DNA of 64,000 bases from Vallitaleaceae bacterium 9-2 (GTDB lineage: Bacteria > Bacillota > Clostridia > Lachnospirales > Vallitaleaceae). Positions 36,146 to 44,385 of this stretch are shown in pieces. The notes beneath the pieces are model-generated. The model saw only the letters and a program-made list of their open reading frames with translations, was not told where the DNA came from and did not search any database. The stretch is taken from contig CP121691.1 in the NCBI GenBank assembly GCA_038396585.1, positions 1,426,001 through 1,490,000 on the forward strand, read 5' to 3'. How positions within the stretch are numbered: position 1 is the stretch's first letter; each line of letters starts with the position of its first letter. The position numbers and the translations under genes are program-made.

Positions 36146-36154
36146 TGGTATAAT
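36146..36154 (+). promoter_or_regulatory. Extended -10 promoter of the RiPP accessory operon
   Basis: TGGTATAAT (TATAAT at 36149-36154) lies 23 nt upstream of the first gene of the operon, right after the preceding terminator. The -35 region (TTTGTG at 36126-36131) is poor, which fits an extended -10 promoter. Confidence 0.55.
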
Positions 36155-36176
36155 AGTAAAAAAAGGGAAGAGGGAG

Positions 36177-37391
36177 ATGACCATTAAAGAGATAGCGTCG
36201 ACTATGTTTTTATTAGATGAACAAAGAACCGGACGATTAAAACATCGCATTCATTCATATGAGCTGACACCAGAGTTTTCTTTTACATTACGTGCATATC
36301 CACTCAAAGGGCCAGAAGCTTCACCGGTTTTTGATGCAGATGGCAATATATACTTTGCATCCCATGATGGATGCTTTTATTCAATTAGCAGCCAAGGCCA
36401 GTTACGTTGGATGTTTAATTCTGGGAAGACAAAAAATTATGGAAGCCCTTCGATATCAGAAAATTATGTGATTTTTACATCAGGAGAGGGGAATGTCCAT
36501 TGTTTTACAACACAAGGGGAGCTAATGTGGACCTATTATTTGGGTGCATACTTTGATGCAATATCTAATCGGTACTTAAGAAAGATGCGCAAAGGGATTA
36601 ATGCATTAGCTACATATGATTGGCATACAAAAAAGTTTCGCTTAAATAAATGCTGGTCTTCTCCCCTTATTAATAAAAACCAAATTTTGATTACAGGTTA
36701 TGGTATCGGACTGCATTGTATTGACTTGATATCGGGTCAATGCGAATGGACATTTGATTTAGGCATGCCTAGATATCCATTAAGTGGTGTAGCCATAGAC
36801 GAAGACAACAATATCTATGTGGCGGCAAATAGACATCGATTATATGGATTACATGCCAATGGACAAATGAAATGGGAGTATACACTTAAAGAAAACTATA
36901 TGTTTTGGGGCAATCCAACAGTAGATATAGAACATCAAAGTGTTTATTTTACAGGAGGGATTGGAGAAGATCGGGGCATTGTTTTATGCTTGGGATATGA
37001 TGGACAGTTAAAATGGAAGAAAGAGCTTGCAGGGGCCATTCGAGGAAGTGTAAGTATATCCTATGAAAACTATGTGGTTTTAGGGACATTAAGCGGCCAA
37101 TTAATGGCGCTAAATAAAGAGGATGGTTCAATAATCTTTAGTCATCGCCTAACGCAAGCTAAAAGAGGTTTATGGACAACTCCAAGCATTGATTTAGATG
37201 GGCATATTCTAATAACAACAAAAGATAGTAATACAAAAGGTCGCATACTGATATTTAATTCAGAAGGAAAACAAAAAAGTTCTTTGGACATAGGAAAAGC
37301 CCTTTCCGTTCCTATTGTTGATCAGAAAGGTATTATCTATGTTGGCTCATGGAATGGAACGATGATGGCTATCAGCACAAAAAAAGGGTGA
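36177..37391 (+). CDS. PQQ-like beta-propeller repeat protein in the RiPP locus
   Basis: About 404 aa made of repeated PQQ/quinoprotein-type blades, for example SPVFDADGNIYFASHDGCFYS, GQLRWMFNSGK, GQMKWEYTL, GQLKWKKELAG and the closing GIIYVGSWNGTMMAIS. There is no signal peptide, so it is probably cytoplasmic, where such propellers commonly act as protein-binding platforms. It is the first gene of an operon with the nucleotidyltransferase, PqqD-like and kinase genes (gaps of 4, 1 and overlapping). Its role in peptide maturation is unknown. ATG 36177 is favoured, although the GAGGGAG site lies very close to it. Confidence 0.75.
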   Translation: MTIKEIASTMFLLDEQRTGRLKHRIHSYELTPEFSFTLRAYPLKGPEASPVFDADGNIYFASHDGCFYSISSQGQLRWMFNSGKTKNYGSPSISENYVIFTSGEGNVHCFTTQGELMWTYYLGAYFDAISNRYLRKMRKGINALATYDWHTKKFRLNKCWSSPLINKNQILITGYGIGLHCIDLISGQCEWTFDLGMPRYPLSGVAIDEDNNIYVAANRHRLYGLHANGQMKWEYTLKENYMFWGNPTVDIEHQSVYFTGGIGEDRGIVLCLGYDGQLKWKKELAGAIRGSVSISYENYVVLGTLSGQLMALNKEDGSIIFSHRLTQAKRGLWTTPSIDLDGHILITTKDSNTKGRILIFNSEGKQKSSLDIGKALSVPIVDQKGIIYVGSWNGTMMAISTKKG

Positions 37392-37395
37392 GCGT

Positions 37396-38589
37396 ATGGA
37401 TTTTAGAGTGACGATGTTGTTACAGGCGTTAAATCAAATCAAGGAGCCAAAGGTTGAATTGTCACATGAACAGTGGAATCAATGCTTACAATTTGCAGCG
37501 GAGCATGGATTAGAGTGTGTCTTCTTTGATTATTATCAACTTTTTTTTCCTGACGACTTTAAGCAATCGGATATTTATCAAAAATGGCAAGGAAAAATCA
37601 TCCATCGTCTATTTTGGACAAAACAATCAGAAAGAAGAGCTAGAGAGGTTTTAGCACAGCTAGAGAAACAAGGCGTCTTTGCCATTGTATTAAAGGGGAT
37701 TGACTGTGCTTCATATTATATAAAGCCTGAAAATCGTACCATGAGTGATATGGATATTTTTCTTCATTGGGATGATCTAGAGCAAGCGGATAAGGTTTTC
37801 CAATCATTAGACTATATACATGCGCAAGATCAAGATACAGATAAAGAATATATATATTATCCTAAAGAGGAAGGGTATTTTTTTGAAGTACATTTTGCAT
37901 TGTTTAAGAAAGAGCTATCGGATTATACCCAAGCATTTGGGTATAATGCACTGCAAACAGCAGTTCGATCAAAAGATGGGGAATTTAATGTGTTGGAACC
38001 AACATTAGCGACAGCTTATATGCTCGTTCATATGGTGAAGCATTTGTACGGAACAGGAATAGGTTTAAAGGGATTATATGACCTGGCTCTATATGTGAGA
38101 GCACAAAAAGAGCATATTGATGAACAAAAGCTTAAGTTATATCTGACAAAATTTCACATGTTAAAAACAGGTGCATATATTTTAGCGTGTGCCAATAGAT
38201 TTTTAGCAAGTGGGTTTGTTCTAGACTATGAAATACAAGATGCGTTTTGCAATAACCTTTTTGGGATTATTGCGCGTTCGGGTGATACAGGGATGCGTGA
38301 AGAGTATGTTATAGAACAACGTTATGAAGTTTTGGCTCAGGGACCTTATAAGGGAAAAAAAGATAAAATGCATCTGTTGACATTTGTTTTTTTACCCTTA
38401 GACCAAATGAAAAAAAGATATTCTAGTTTAAATAAGCATTCTTGGTTGCTACCTGTGTTTTGGGGCGTTCGGATTGTTCGAGTAGTTTTCAAATCGCGTC
38501 AAAATCTAAAAAAATGGATTCGACGCGATATTAATCACCGTAATATTATGACACATCAAGAAACCATAACTTTTTTAAAGGAGGAATAA
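37396..38589 (+). CDS. NTP_transf_5-type nucleotidyltransferase of the RiPP locus
   Basis: 397-aa protein of the uncharacterised nucleotidyltransferase family (PF14907-like). The signature is VLKGIDCASYYIKPENRT followed by MSDMDIFL (paired Asp residues of a polymerase-beta-like site). Homologues occur in lasso-peptide clusters that also carry an HPr-kinase-like gene, where they act on the phosphorylated peptide (known for the pseudomycoidin-type cluster). It is co-transcribed with the PqqD-like and kinase genes. What it adds here is not known. Confidence 0.8.
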   Translation: MDFRVTMLLQALNQIKEPKVELSHEQWNQCLQFAAEHGLECVFFDYYQLFFPDDFKQSDIYQKWQGKIIHRLFWTKQSERRAREVLAQLEKQGVFAIVLKGIDCASYYIKPENRTMSDMDIFLHWDDLEQADKVFQSLDYIHAQDQDTDKEYIYYPKEEGYFFEVHFALFKKELSDYTQAFGYNALQTAVRSKDGEFNVLEPTLATAYMLVHMVKHLYGTGIGLKGLYDLALYVRAQKEHIDEQKLKLYLTKFHMLKTGAYILACANRFLASGFVLDYEIQDAFCNNLFGIIARSGDTGMREEYVIEQRYEVLAQGPYKGKKDKMHLLTFVFLPLDQMKKRYSSLNKHSWLLPVFWGVRIVRVVFKSRQNLKKWIRRDINHRNIMTHQETITFLKEE

Positions 38590-38590
38590 A

Positions 38591-38872
38591 ATGGAAAAAG
38601 GAAGAGTATTTAAGCAAAAACCAGATGTTCAGCCATCAAACCTTGGTGGAGAGCTAGCCATGCTAAATATTGACTCAGGGGAATACTTTGTCATTAATGA
38701 AGTGGGCAAAGATATTTGGGAATGTATTAATGGCATACGAAATGTTAGCCAAATTATTGAAGAATTAACACAAGTATATGCAGCAGATTCAGAAGAGATA
38801 GCAGATGATGTTATGCGTTTTATTCAAGAGCTTGAAGAGGCGAAGGTTATCGTAGAGGTTGCGTATGAGTAA
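38591..38872 (+). CDS. PqqD family RiPP recognition element (lasso B1-like)
   Basis: 93-aa PqqD-type winged-helix domain. It has GGELAMLNIDSGEYFVINEVGKDIWECI and VSQIIEELTQVYAAD, the standard B1/PqqD layout. These proteins bind the leader peptide of a RiPP precursor and deliver it to the protease or modifying enzymes. Stand-alone B1 proteins pair with a separate B2 protease in Firmicute lasso clusters; here the B2-type gene is at 41911. It is separated by 1 nt from the nucleotidyltransferase gene and overlaps the kinase gene. Confidence 0.88.
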   Translation: MEKGRVFKQKPDVQPSNLGGELAMLNIDSGEYFVINEVGKDIWECINGIRNVSQIIEELTQVYAADSEEIADDVMRFIQELEEAKVIVEVAYE

Positions 38873-39773
38873 TCTACGATATTACAAACTGTTTGGTCTG
38901 AATGTAGAGGCCAATATCAACTTGAATATAATGGAATGCAAACCGTGTAAAGCGGATGTTATTATTGAAGTTGAGGCATGGGAGCCGGCGTGTGTTGATG
39001 ATGACTTGGGCGAATTTCATATTCATGGAATAAATGATATTGGCGTAGATATTCATAATCTTGCGCGGTTTAGAATTCAAGATGGAAAGTCGATGCTCAT
39101 AACGCCTCATAAACCAACATATTGGGAAAATGAGTTGGTAACATATATCGTTGGAGTTGCATTTGCAACACTTTTGTTACAACGTGATATTTTTTCCATT
39201 CACGGCAGTGCAGTTTGTGCGAATGATTTGGCTTTTATTATTTTAGGGGAAGCAGGTGCTGGCAAGTCTTCACTGGCACGGCAAAGCATTCGATCAGGCT
39301 ATAAGCTTTTAAGTGATGATTTGTCCGCAATATCTACAAAAAATCAATTGTATGTCATACCAAGTTTTCCTACGCAAAAGATGTGGAAAGATACGATGGA
39401 TGTCTATGAGTATTTACCAGACCCTAAGAAACAAATTTTCCCAAATGCAGAAAAATTTTATGTGGATATACAGGAGGATTTTGAAGAAACGAGTAAGCGC
39501 TTAGGGGCAATTATTTGGCTTGAAGCGAGTAATGTAGACCAAGTGACCTTAACTCGACTGAATAAGACCAAAGCACTCGAAGTGTTATTAACCCATGCAT
39601 ATATTGAAGAAATGGTAGAACGCTTAGCATTGAAGGCACAACAATTGAACCTGTTAAGTTATGTCCTGTCACATGTAGATGTATATCATCTTGAGCGTCC
39701 ACGGGAAGGCTTTACTTCAAAGGAACAGTTACACTTAATTGAACAGGAACTGTTTTTTCATAAAAAAATGTAA
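38865..39773 (+). CDS. HPr-kinase-like peptide kinase of the RiPP locus
   Basis: 302-aa protein related to HPr kinase/phosphorylase and to the kinases of paeninodin-type lasso clusters. The Walker A loop is GEAGAGKSS (about residues 128-136), preceded by FSIHGSAV and followed by LLSDDLSAI. The N-terminal half differs from housekeeping HprK. In paeninodin the homologue phosphorylates a Ser of the precursor. ATG 38865 overlaps the PqqD-like stop codon region (upstream TTG 38859 is rejected). It is the last gene of the operon, 135 nt before the precursor gene. Confidence 0.85.
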   Translation: MSNLRYYKLFGLNVEANINLNIMECKPCKADVIIEVEAWEPACVDDDLGEFHIHGINDIGVDIHNLARFRIQDGKSMLITPHKPTYWENELVTYIVGVAFATLLLQRDIFSIHGSAVCANDLAFIILGEAGAGKSSLARQSIRSGYKLLSDDLSAISTKNQLYVIPSFPTQKMWKDTMDVYEYLPDPKKQIFPNAEKFYVDIQEDFEETSKRLGAIIWLEASNVDQVTLTRLNKTKALEVLLTHAYIEEMVERLALKAQQLNLLSYVLSHVDVYHLERPREGFTSKEQLHLIEQELFFHKKM

Positions 39774-39814
39774 AAAACATTTGAATAAAGTATGAACAAA
39801 TTGTAAACTTTTTC

Positions 39815-39843
39815 TTGTGGTTTTTTTTCTTTGATGGTATAAT
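39815..39843 (+). promoter_or_regulatory. Promoter of the RiPP precursor gene
   Basis: TTGTGG (39815-39820), 17-nt spacer, TATAAT (39838-39843) with TGG before it (extended -10). It lies 65 nt upstream of the precursor start codon, giving the precursor its own transcript. Confidence 0.7.
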
Positions 39844-39908
39844 AAACCTATAGCAAATACTTGCTAAAAGTAGTGAGTAACATTTTATTCGTTATAGGAG
39901 GTAATATT

Positions 39909-40022
39909 ATGAAAAAATGGGAAGTTCCAAAAATCAAAAAATTAGACATTAAACAAACAGAAATGCGCCCAGGTAACGGCTATGGACGTACACATAGCAA
40001 TTGGAAGTGGGGACGCGACTAA
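39909..40022 (+). CDS. RiPP precursor peptide, lasso-like leader with atypical core (37 aa)
   Basis: Small gene preceded by a strong AGGAGGTAA site. The leader MKKWEVPKIKKLDIKQTE has the WxxPxI pattern bound by B1/PqqD proteins and a Thr 10 residues after the Pro, as in paeninodin-type leaders (Thr at -2). The following 19 residues, MRPGNGYGRT then HSNWKWGRD, would be the core. A lasso core needs Asp or Glu at position 7-9 for the macrolactam; here those positions are Tyr, Gly and Arg, and the only acid is the last residue. Thr and Ser in the core are possible phosphorylation sites. The gene sits between the accessory operon and the exporter, with its own promoter and strong terminator. Precursor identity is inferred from context and leader. 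Confidence 0.78.
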   Translation: MKKWEVPKIKKLDIKQTEMRPGNGYGRTHSNWKWGRD

Positions 40023-40033
40023 TTATATATATT

Positions 40034-40068
40034 AAAGAGTATCTGATGATTCAGATACTCTTTTTTTT
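40034..40068 (+). terminator. Strong intrinsic terminator after the precursor gene
   Basis: 13-bp perfect stem, AAAGAGTATCTGA / TCAGATACTCTTT, four-base loop and a run of eight or more T. It makes the precursor transcript monocistronic and short. Confidence 0.95.
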
Positions 40069-40121
40069 GATACTATAGGTGCGTTCAATAGTTCTAAAAA
40101 GTATGGCCAATAGTTTATATA

Positions 40122-41819
40122 TTATTCGTATGCTTTGGCTGGGACTAATTGCTTTTCTTTGATTTCATAAATTTCATCACATATAGTTAGTAATTGAGTG
40201 CCATGCGTGATTGCAATCAATGTGGTATTCGGGTAATAATGGGTAATGTTTCGTATAAGCTGACGCTCGGTTTCACGATCAAGTGATGAGGTGGCTTCAT
40301 CAAGAATTAAGAACGGTTTATTATGAACGAGCGCACGAGCTATATTGATACGCTGGGCTTGACCTTGAGAAATGCCAACTCCACGTTCGTGGATGAATGA
40401 ATCAATGCCATTGTCCAACTGACGAATAAACTCGTCGCAGCATGCAGCAGTGAGTGCGGTTTGAATCTGATCAGGGGTTATGGTTTCGTTTAAAAAAAGG
40501 TTTTCGCGAAGACTTCCCGAAAACAGCGGGTTTGATTGAGAAACGTAGCTAAAGTAGTTACGTGATGCAAAGGTAAGTGGAAGCTTTTTACCTGAATCAA
40601 AAGAAATAAATAAGGATCCCTCAGATGGTTCTATCAGGGATAAGACTAAATGGATGAGGGTGGTTTTCCCACTACCGGAAGGTCCTATAATGCCGATGCG
40701 GCGTCCGGAGGTAATGGATAAATTAACCTTATCTAGTACACGGGTATTTTCATCATATGCAAAGGATAAATTATGAATATGTAGCCCGTTGATTGTTTCG
40801 TTTTCATTTATGGTATAATGATTTTGTGATGTTTCATCGGGGAGTGCAATAATTTCTTCGATACGTTCTAGAGAAGAAAGGGAAGAGATAAGTCGAGGAA
40901 TCGAACGTGTCATTTCATGAATAGGTCCTTGTATTTCGCCAACAAGCTGTAAAAAAGCAGTAAATGTTCCAAAACTAATAGCTGATTGAGCTAAGCGATA
41001 TGCACCTAATGTCAACGCAAAGAAAAAACCAACATTATATCCACTTTCAAGAATAACATTTGCCTTGATGCTTGTAATATTTTTATGTTTGATAAGTTTA
41101 AAGCGATTGTTTTGTAAAGTTGAAATCTGGAATAAGTTCTCATGAAGGAAATTGAAGGTTTTTAGTAATATAAGATTTTGTAGCGATTCATTAATTTTTG
41201 AACGTTGTATGCCATCAGCATTTTGAATCTTATATTGAATATCGCGAAGCTTGCGACCAATAATAAGACTAATAAGTACAGTAAAAGGTGTGATAAGAAA
41301 AGTAAGCATTGCCAGTAACCAGTCAAAATAGGCAAGCATCGCAAAAGCAGCAACAAATTGTAGCAAAAGGGCAATCATTGTCGGAATAATTGTCGTTATG
41401 CTTTGAATAACATGGCGGACATCTTCATATAGACGTGTTAATAAATCGCCAGTATTATATTGACTGATTGTTGCCCATTTTTTATGATAGATTTTTGTGA
41501 GTACTTTAAGCTGCAAGTCATTAATCATGGTATTTTCAAGTTTCACACTATTGTGTGATAAAAGGCTATACAGGCTTAAATCGATAATTAAAAGTAAGGC
41601 GAAAAATATTCCGCTGCGAAGTGCAGCAATGTAGTTGCCATCAATGGCGTAGTCAATCATCATTTTTGTTATAAAGGCAATAAGTACATTAAGTAAAGCC
41701 TGTAAAATGCTTAATGATGTGATCAGCATAATTTTTGAACGATATCCGTTGGTATATTGGTATAGTATACGATAGATATTAATATCGATTAACTTTTTTA
41801 ACTTTTCCAGTGTTTGCAT
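40122..41819 (-). CDS. ABC transporter (fused permease-ATPase), RiPP exporter candidate
   Basis: 565-aa half-transporter. Six N-terminal membrane helices (about residues 30-320) and a C-terminal ATPase with Walker A GPSGSGKTT, signature GISQGQAQRINIARA and Walker B LILDEATSSLD. There is no C39 peptidase domain, as expected when the leader is removed by a separate B2 protease. It lies on the opposite strand between the precursor and the B2-type gene and probably forms a homodimer that exports the mature peptide or gives self-protection. The start is preceded by AAGGAGAG. Confidence 0.9.
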   Translation of the reverse strand: MQTLEKLKKLIDINIYRILYQYTNGYRSKIMLITSLSILQALLNVLIAFITKMMIDYAIDGNYIAALRSGIFFALLLIIDLSLYSLLSHNSVKLENTMINDLQLKVLTKIYHKKWATISQYNTGDLLTRLYEDVRHVIQSITTIIPTMIALLLQFVAAFAMLAYFDWLLAMLTFLITPFTVLISLIIGRKLRDIQYKIQNADGIQRSKINESLQNLILLKTFNFLHENLFQISTLQNNRFKLIKHKNITSIKANVILESGYNVGFFFALTLGAYRLAQSAISFGTFTAFLQLVGEIQGPIHEMTRSIPRLISSLSSLERIEEIIALPDETSQNHYTINENETINGLHIHNLSFAYDENTRVLDKVNLSITSGRRIGIIGPSGSGKTTLIHLVLSLIEPSEGSLFISFDSGKKLPLTFASRNYFSYVSQSNPLFSGSLRENLFLNETITPDQIQTALTAACCDEFIRQLDNGIDSFIHERGVGISQGQAQRINIARALVHNKPFLILDEATSSLDRETERQLIRNITHYYPNTTLIAITHGTQLLTICDEIYEIKEKQLVPAKAYE

Positions 41820-41910
41820 AGAACTCTCCTTTTCATCTGCAAAATATCTATAGTTCTATTGTATGTGAAGTTAAGGCTGGCGTCAATATATCTAAAAACA
41901 GGAGGTTAAT

Positions 41911-42372
41911 ATGGTAAAAATCAAGCTTGTGTTTTGGTATGGTATTATATATGTGTTGTCTTTTGGTTCATATGTTGCAATTAAGATTATCCCTTTTAAA
42001 TCCCTCATTACAAGAGTTACAAATACTGAAAAAATTATTGCATCGGATTTAAGCTTAACAAAACGTCAACAACAGCGCCTACTTCGAGTGCAAGAAATCC
42101 TTGAACGTGTAAGTGAAAAGGTGCCATGGCGCGTACTTTGTTTTGAACAGGCACTTGTGGCTTTATGGATTGCAAGAGTACTAAAGCTTAATATGAATAT
42201 ATATTTTGGCATTAAACATGAAGAGGGGAACTTATTAGCCCATGCGTGGACTGAGGCGGGAAATCAAATTTTTACTGGGGAACAAGGAAGAGAAGAGTTT
42301 TTGCCTGTATATATTCGAGGGTATAAACGTGAGATTCCAACATTTGACAATGAGCCTAAAAAAAGGAGCTGA
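41911..42372 (+). CDS. Lasso B2-type (transglutaminase-like) leader peptidase
   Basis: 153-aa protein of the lasso-peptide B2 family (transglutaminase-like cysteine protease, PF13471-like). It has an N-terminal hydrophobic segment, then VPWRVLCFEQALVAL with the catalytic Cys (Cys77) and NLLAHAWTEAGNQ with the His (His111). In lasso pathways B2 removes the leader delivered by B1. It lies downstream of the divergent ABC gene with its own AGGAGG site. Its last codons overlap a long hairpin terminator. Finding B1, B2, kinase and nucleotidyltransferase without a cyclase is unusual. Confidence 0.86.
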   Translation: MVKIKLVFWYGIIYVLSFGSYVAIKIIPFKSLITRVTNTEKIIASDLSLTKRQQQRLLRVQEILERVSEKVPWRVLCFEQALVALWIARVLKLNMNIYFGIKHEEGNLLAHAWTEAGNQIFTGEQGREEFLPVYIRGYKREIPTFDNEPKKRS

Positions 42373-42413
42373 GCGTCAGCAAATTTTATTTGCTAACGCA
42401 ACAGCTCCTTTTT
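42361..42413 (+). terminator. Long repeated hairpin terminator, copy 1
   Basis: AAAAGGAGCTGAGCGTCAGC, an AAAT/ATTT inner part and the return arm GCTAACGCAACAGCTCC followed by TTTTT. The stem is about 20 bp with small internal bulges. It starts inside the last codons of the B2-type gene. A nearly identical sequence is at 48976-49030. Confidence 0.88.
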
Positions 42414-42444
42414 GATTAATCGAATAGATCAAATGAACAACGGC

Positions 42445-43443
42445 TTATAGTTCGTTGAAGTATTTGATTGTTCTAACCATTTGGCTAGTGTATGAGTTTT
42501 CGTTGTCATACCATGAAGTTACTTTTACTAATGTTTTGCCATTTCCAAGTGGAGTAGCTTTAGTAAGTGTAGCGTCAAATAATGAACCGTAACGAATTCC
42601 GATAATGTCTGAAGATACAATTTCATCTGTAGTGTAACCGAATGATTCATTTGAAGCAGCTTTCATTGCCGCATTGATTTCATCAGCAGTAACTTCTCCG
42701 CTAACAACAGCAGTAAGTTCAGTTAATGAACCTGTTACAACTGGAACACGTTGTGCATTACCGTCTAATTTACCTTTAAGTTCAGGAATAACTAAACCGA
42801 TTGCAGCAGCAGCACCTGTTGTTGCTGGAACGATGTTAGCAGCAGCAGCTCTTGCTCTTCTAAGACCTTTGCTGTGAGGTGCATCAAGTGTGTTTTGGTC
42901 ATTAGTATATGCATGGATAGTTGTCATGAATCCTGAATCAATAGCAACTAATTTGTTAAGTGCATCTGCCATTGGTGCAAGACAGTTTGTTGTACATGAA
43001 GCAGCAGAGATAACTTTTTCTGAACCGTCAAGCACGTTTTCGTTTGTTCCGAAAACAACAGTCTTAAGATCACCTTTAGCTGGAGCAGAGATAACAACTT
43101 TTTTAGCACCTGCTTCGATGTGTGCTGATGCAGATTCTAATGAAGTAAAGAATCCTGTACACTCAAGTACAACGTCAACATCTAAGTCGCCCCATGGAAG
43201 ATCTTTAGGATCTCTTTGAGCATAAATTGTGATTTCTTTACCATCTACAGTGATTGAATTATCAGAGCTTGTGATCTCTTTTTCAAATCTACCTTGAGCG
43301 GTATCATATTTTAGTAAATGTGCAAGTGTTGCTGCATCTGTTAAGTCGTTGATTGCAACCACTTCATACCCTTCAGCGTCAAACATTTGTCTGAAAGCAA
43401 GACGACCAATACGTCCAAAACCATTAATAGCTACTTTAGTCAT
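42445..43443 (-). CDS. gap: Glyceraldehyde-3-phosphate dehydrogenase, type I
   Basis: 332-aa glycolytic enzyme converting glyceraldehyde 3-phosphate, NAD+ and phosphate to 1,3-bisphosphoglycerate. It has NAD motif [13 protein letters not shown], catalytic Cys in [12 protein letters not shown] and the C-terminal [16 protein letters not shown]. It starts with ATG after AGGAGG. It stands alone; pgk and tpi are not adjacent, unlike many Firmicute gap operons. The upstream region carries a perfect palindrome that may regulate it. Confidence 0.97.
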   Translation of the reverse strand: MTKVAINGFGRIGRLAFRQMFDAEGYEVVAINDLTDAATLAHLLKYDTAQGRFEKEITSSDNSITVDGKEITIYAQRDPKDLPWGDLDVDVVLECTGFFTSLESASAHIEAGAKKVVISAPAKGDLKTVVFGTNENVLDGSEKVISAASCTTNCLAPMADALNKLVAIDSGFMTTIHAYTNDQNTLDAPHSKGLRRARAAAANIVPATTGAAAAIGLVIPELKGKLDGNAQRVPVVTGSLTELTAVVSGEVTADEINAAMKAASNESFGYTTDEIVSSDIIGIRYGSLFDATLTKATPLGNGKTLVKVTSWYDNENSYTSQMVRTIKYFNEL

Positions 43444-43907
43444 TGTAATTCCTCCTAAAATTTAAATTTATCCCAAAGTGAATTGAGATTATTGTTAACT
43501 GTATCATATGATACGGTTGTCAACTATTCTTTATACATTACGTATAATCTTATTTAGGTAAATGGTTTTTAATTAAGACGTTTTGCTAAGCGGGCTTAAA
43601 TTTATCCCAGCTGACGAAGTAAGTCCCATAATATCCTAAATAAATAGCATGCAAAGTCATTATTGAATTCACATAGCTCTATATAATTATAACATTAAGT
43701 CATCTAAAATCAAGCGAAAATGATAAAATTTCTTAAAATTATTTTTTTGAACCGATGTCCATAAGTTGGATATCGAAAATCATTGTTTTGAAGAATAATC
43801 AGTGATAAGATATAGGCGGAAACATCAAAAAACATCAAAAGATAGAAAGAAAATATGGACTGTATAGTTATTATGCAGTCGTAGAAAATAGAAGGAGAAA
43901 AAAGATA
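43444..43907. promoter_or_regulatory. 464-nt divergent region between gap and ispF
   Basis: Contains a perfect 14-bp palindrome GTATCATATGATAC (43501-43514), immediately downstream (on the minus strand) of a consensus TTGACA (43523-43518). The matching -10 at 17 nt (AGTTAA) is poor, so the exact gap promoter is unclear. A 13-nt direct repeat, GGGATAAATTTAA on the minus strand, occurs at 43462-43474 and 43596-43608. I see no RNA gene or known riboswitch and no convincing small gene here. Confidence 0.5.
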
Positions 43908-44381
43908 ATGAGAATAGGACACGGTTATGATGTACATCGTTTAGTTAAGGATAGAGCATTAATTATAGGAGGCGTAAAGATTGACTACGAGTATGGATTG
44001 TTAGGACATTCAGATGCAGATGTTGCTTTGCACGCATTAATGGATGCGATTTTAGGTGCATTAGGATTAGGCGATATCGGAAGTCACTTTTCGGATCAGG
44101 ATGAGGAATTTAAAGATATCGATAGTAAGGTGCTCCTAGAACGGGTAGTAGATATGATGAAGAAGACAGGATATCAAGTGGGAAATGTGGATGTGACGAT
44201 TATTGCACAACGACCTAAAATGGCACCACATATTCATGAGATGAAAAAAATACTTGCGTCATATCTGGAAGTGGATATAACGCAAGTTAATGTAAAAGCT
44301 ACAACGGAAGAGCATCTTGGATTTACAGGGCAGCTTGAAGGTATCAAAAGTCATGCTGTATGCCTTTTGATACCTCGTTAA
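43908..44381 (+). CDS. ispF: 2-C-methyl-D-erythritol 2,4-cyclodiphosphate synthase
   Basis: 157-aa enzyme of the non-mevalonate (MEP) isoprenoid pathway, forming the cyclic diphosphate from CDP-ME 2-phosphate. It has the zinc-site motif [29 protein letters not shown] and a C-terminal [15 protein letters not shown] 43908 follows AGAAGGAG. Its 3' end contains an 11-bp inverted repeat close to the convergent M23 gene. Confidence 0.96.
   Translation: MRIGHGYDVHRLVKDRALIIGGVKIDYEYGLLGHSDADVALHALMDAILGALGLGDIGSHFSDQDEEFKDIDSKVLLERVVDMMKKTGYQVGNVDVTIIAQRPKMAPHIHEMKKILASYLEVDITQVNVKATTEEHLGFTGQLEGIKSHAVCLLIPR
44340..44374. terminator. Hairpin in the 3' end of ispF between convergent genes
   Basis: Perfect 11-bp stem GGTATCAAAAG / CTTTTGATACC with a 13-nt loop, entirely inside ispF codons. 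There is no T-run on either strand, so a terminator role is uncertain. Confidence 0.4.
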
Positions 44382-44385
44382 TATC

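Noticed and set aside
36177-42372. Annotating the locus simply as a lasso peptide cluster
   Set aside because: The cyclase is missing from the window and the core has no ring-forming acid at 7-9, so only the accessory relationship is supported.
43575-43680. Possible riboswitch far upstream of gap
   Set aside because: The short repeated GGGATAAATTTAA looked structured, but no known aptamer core or convincing long stem was found.
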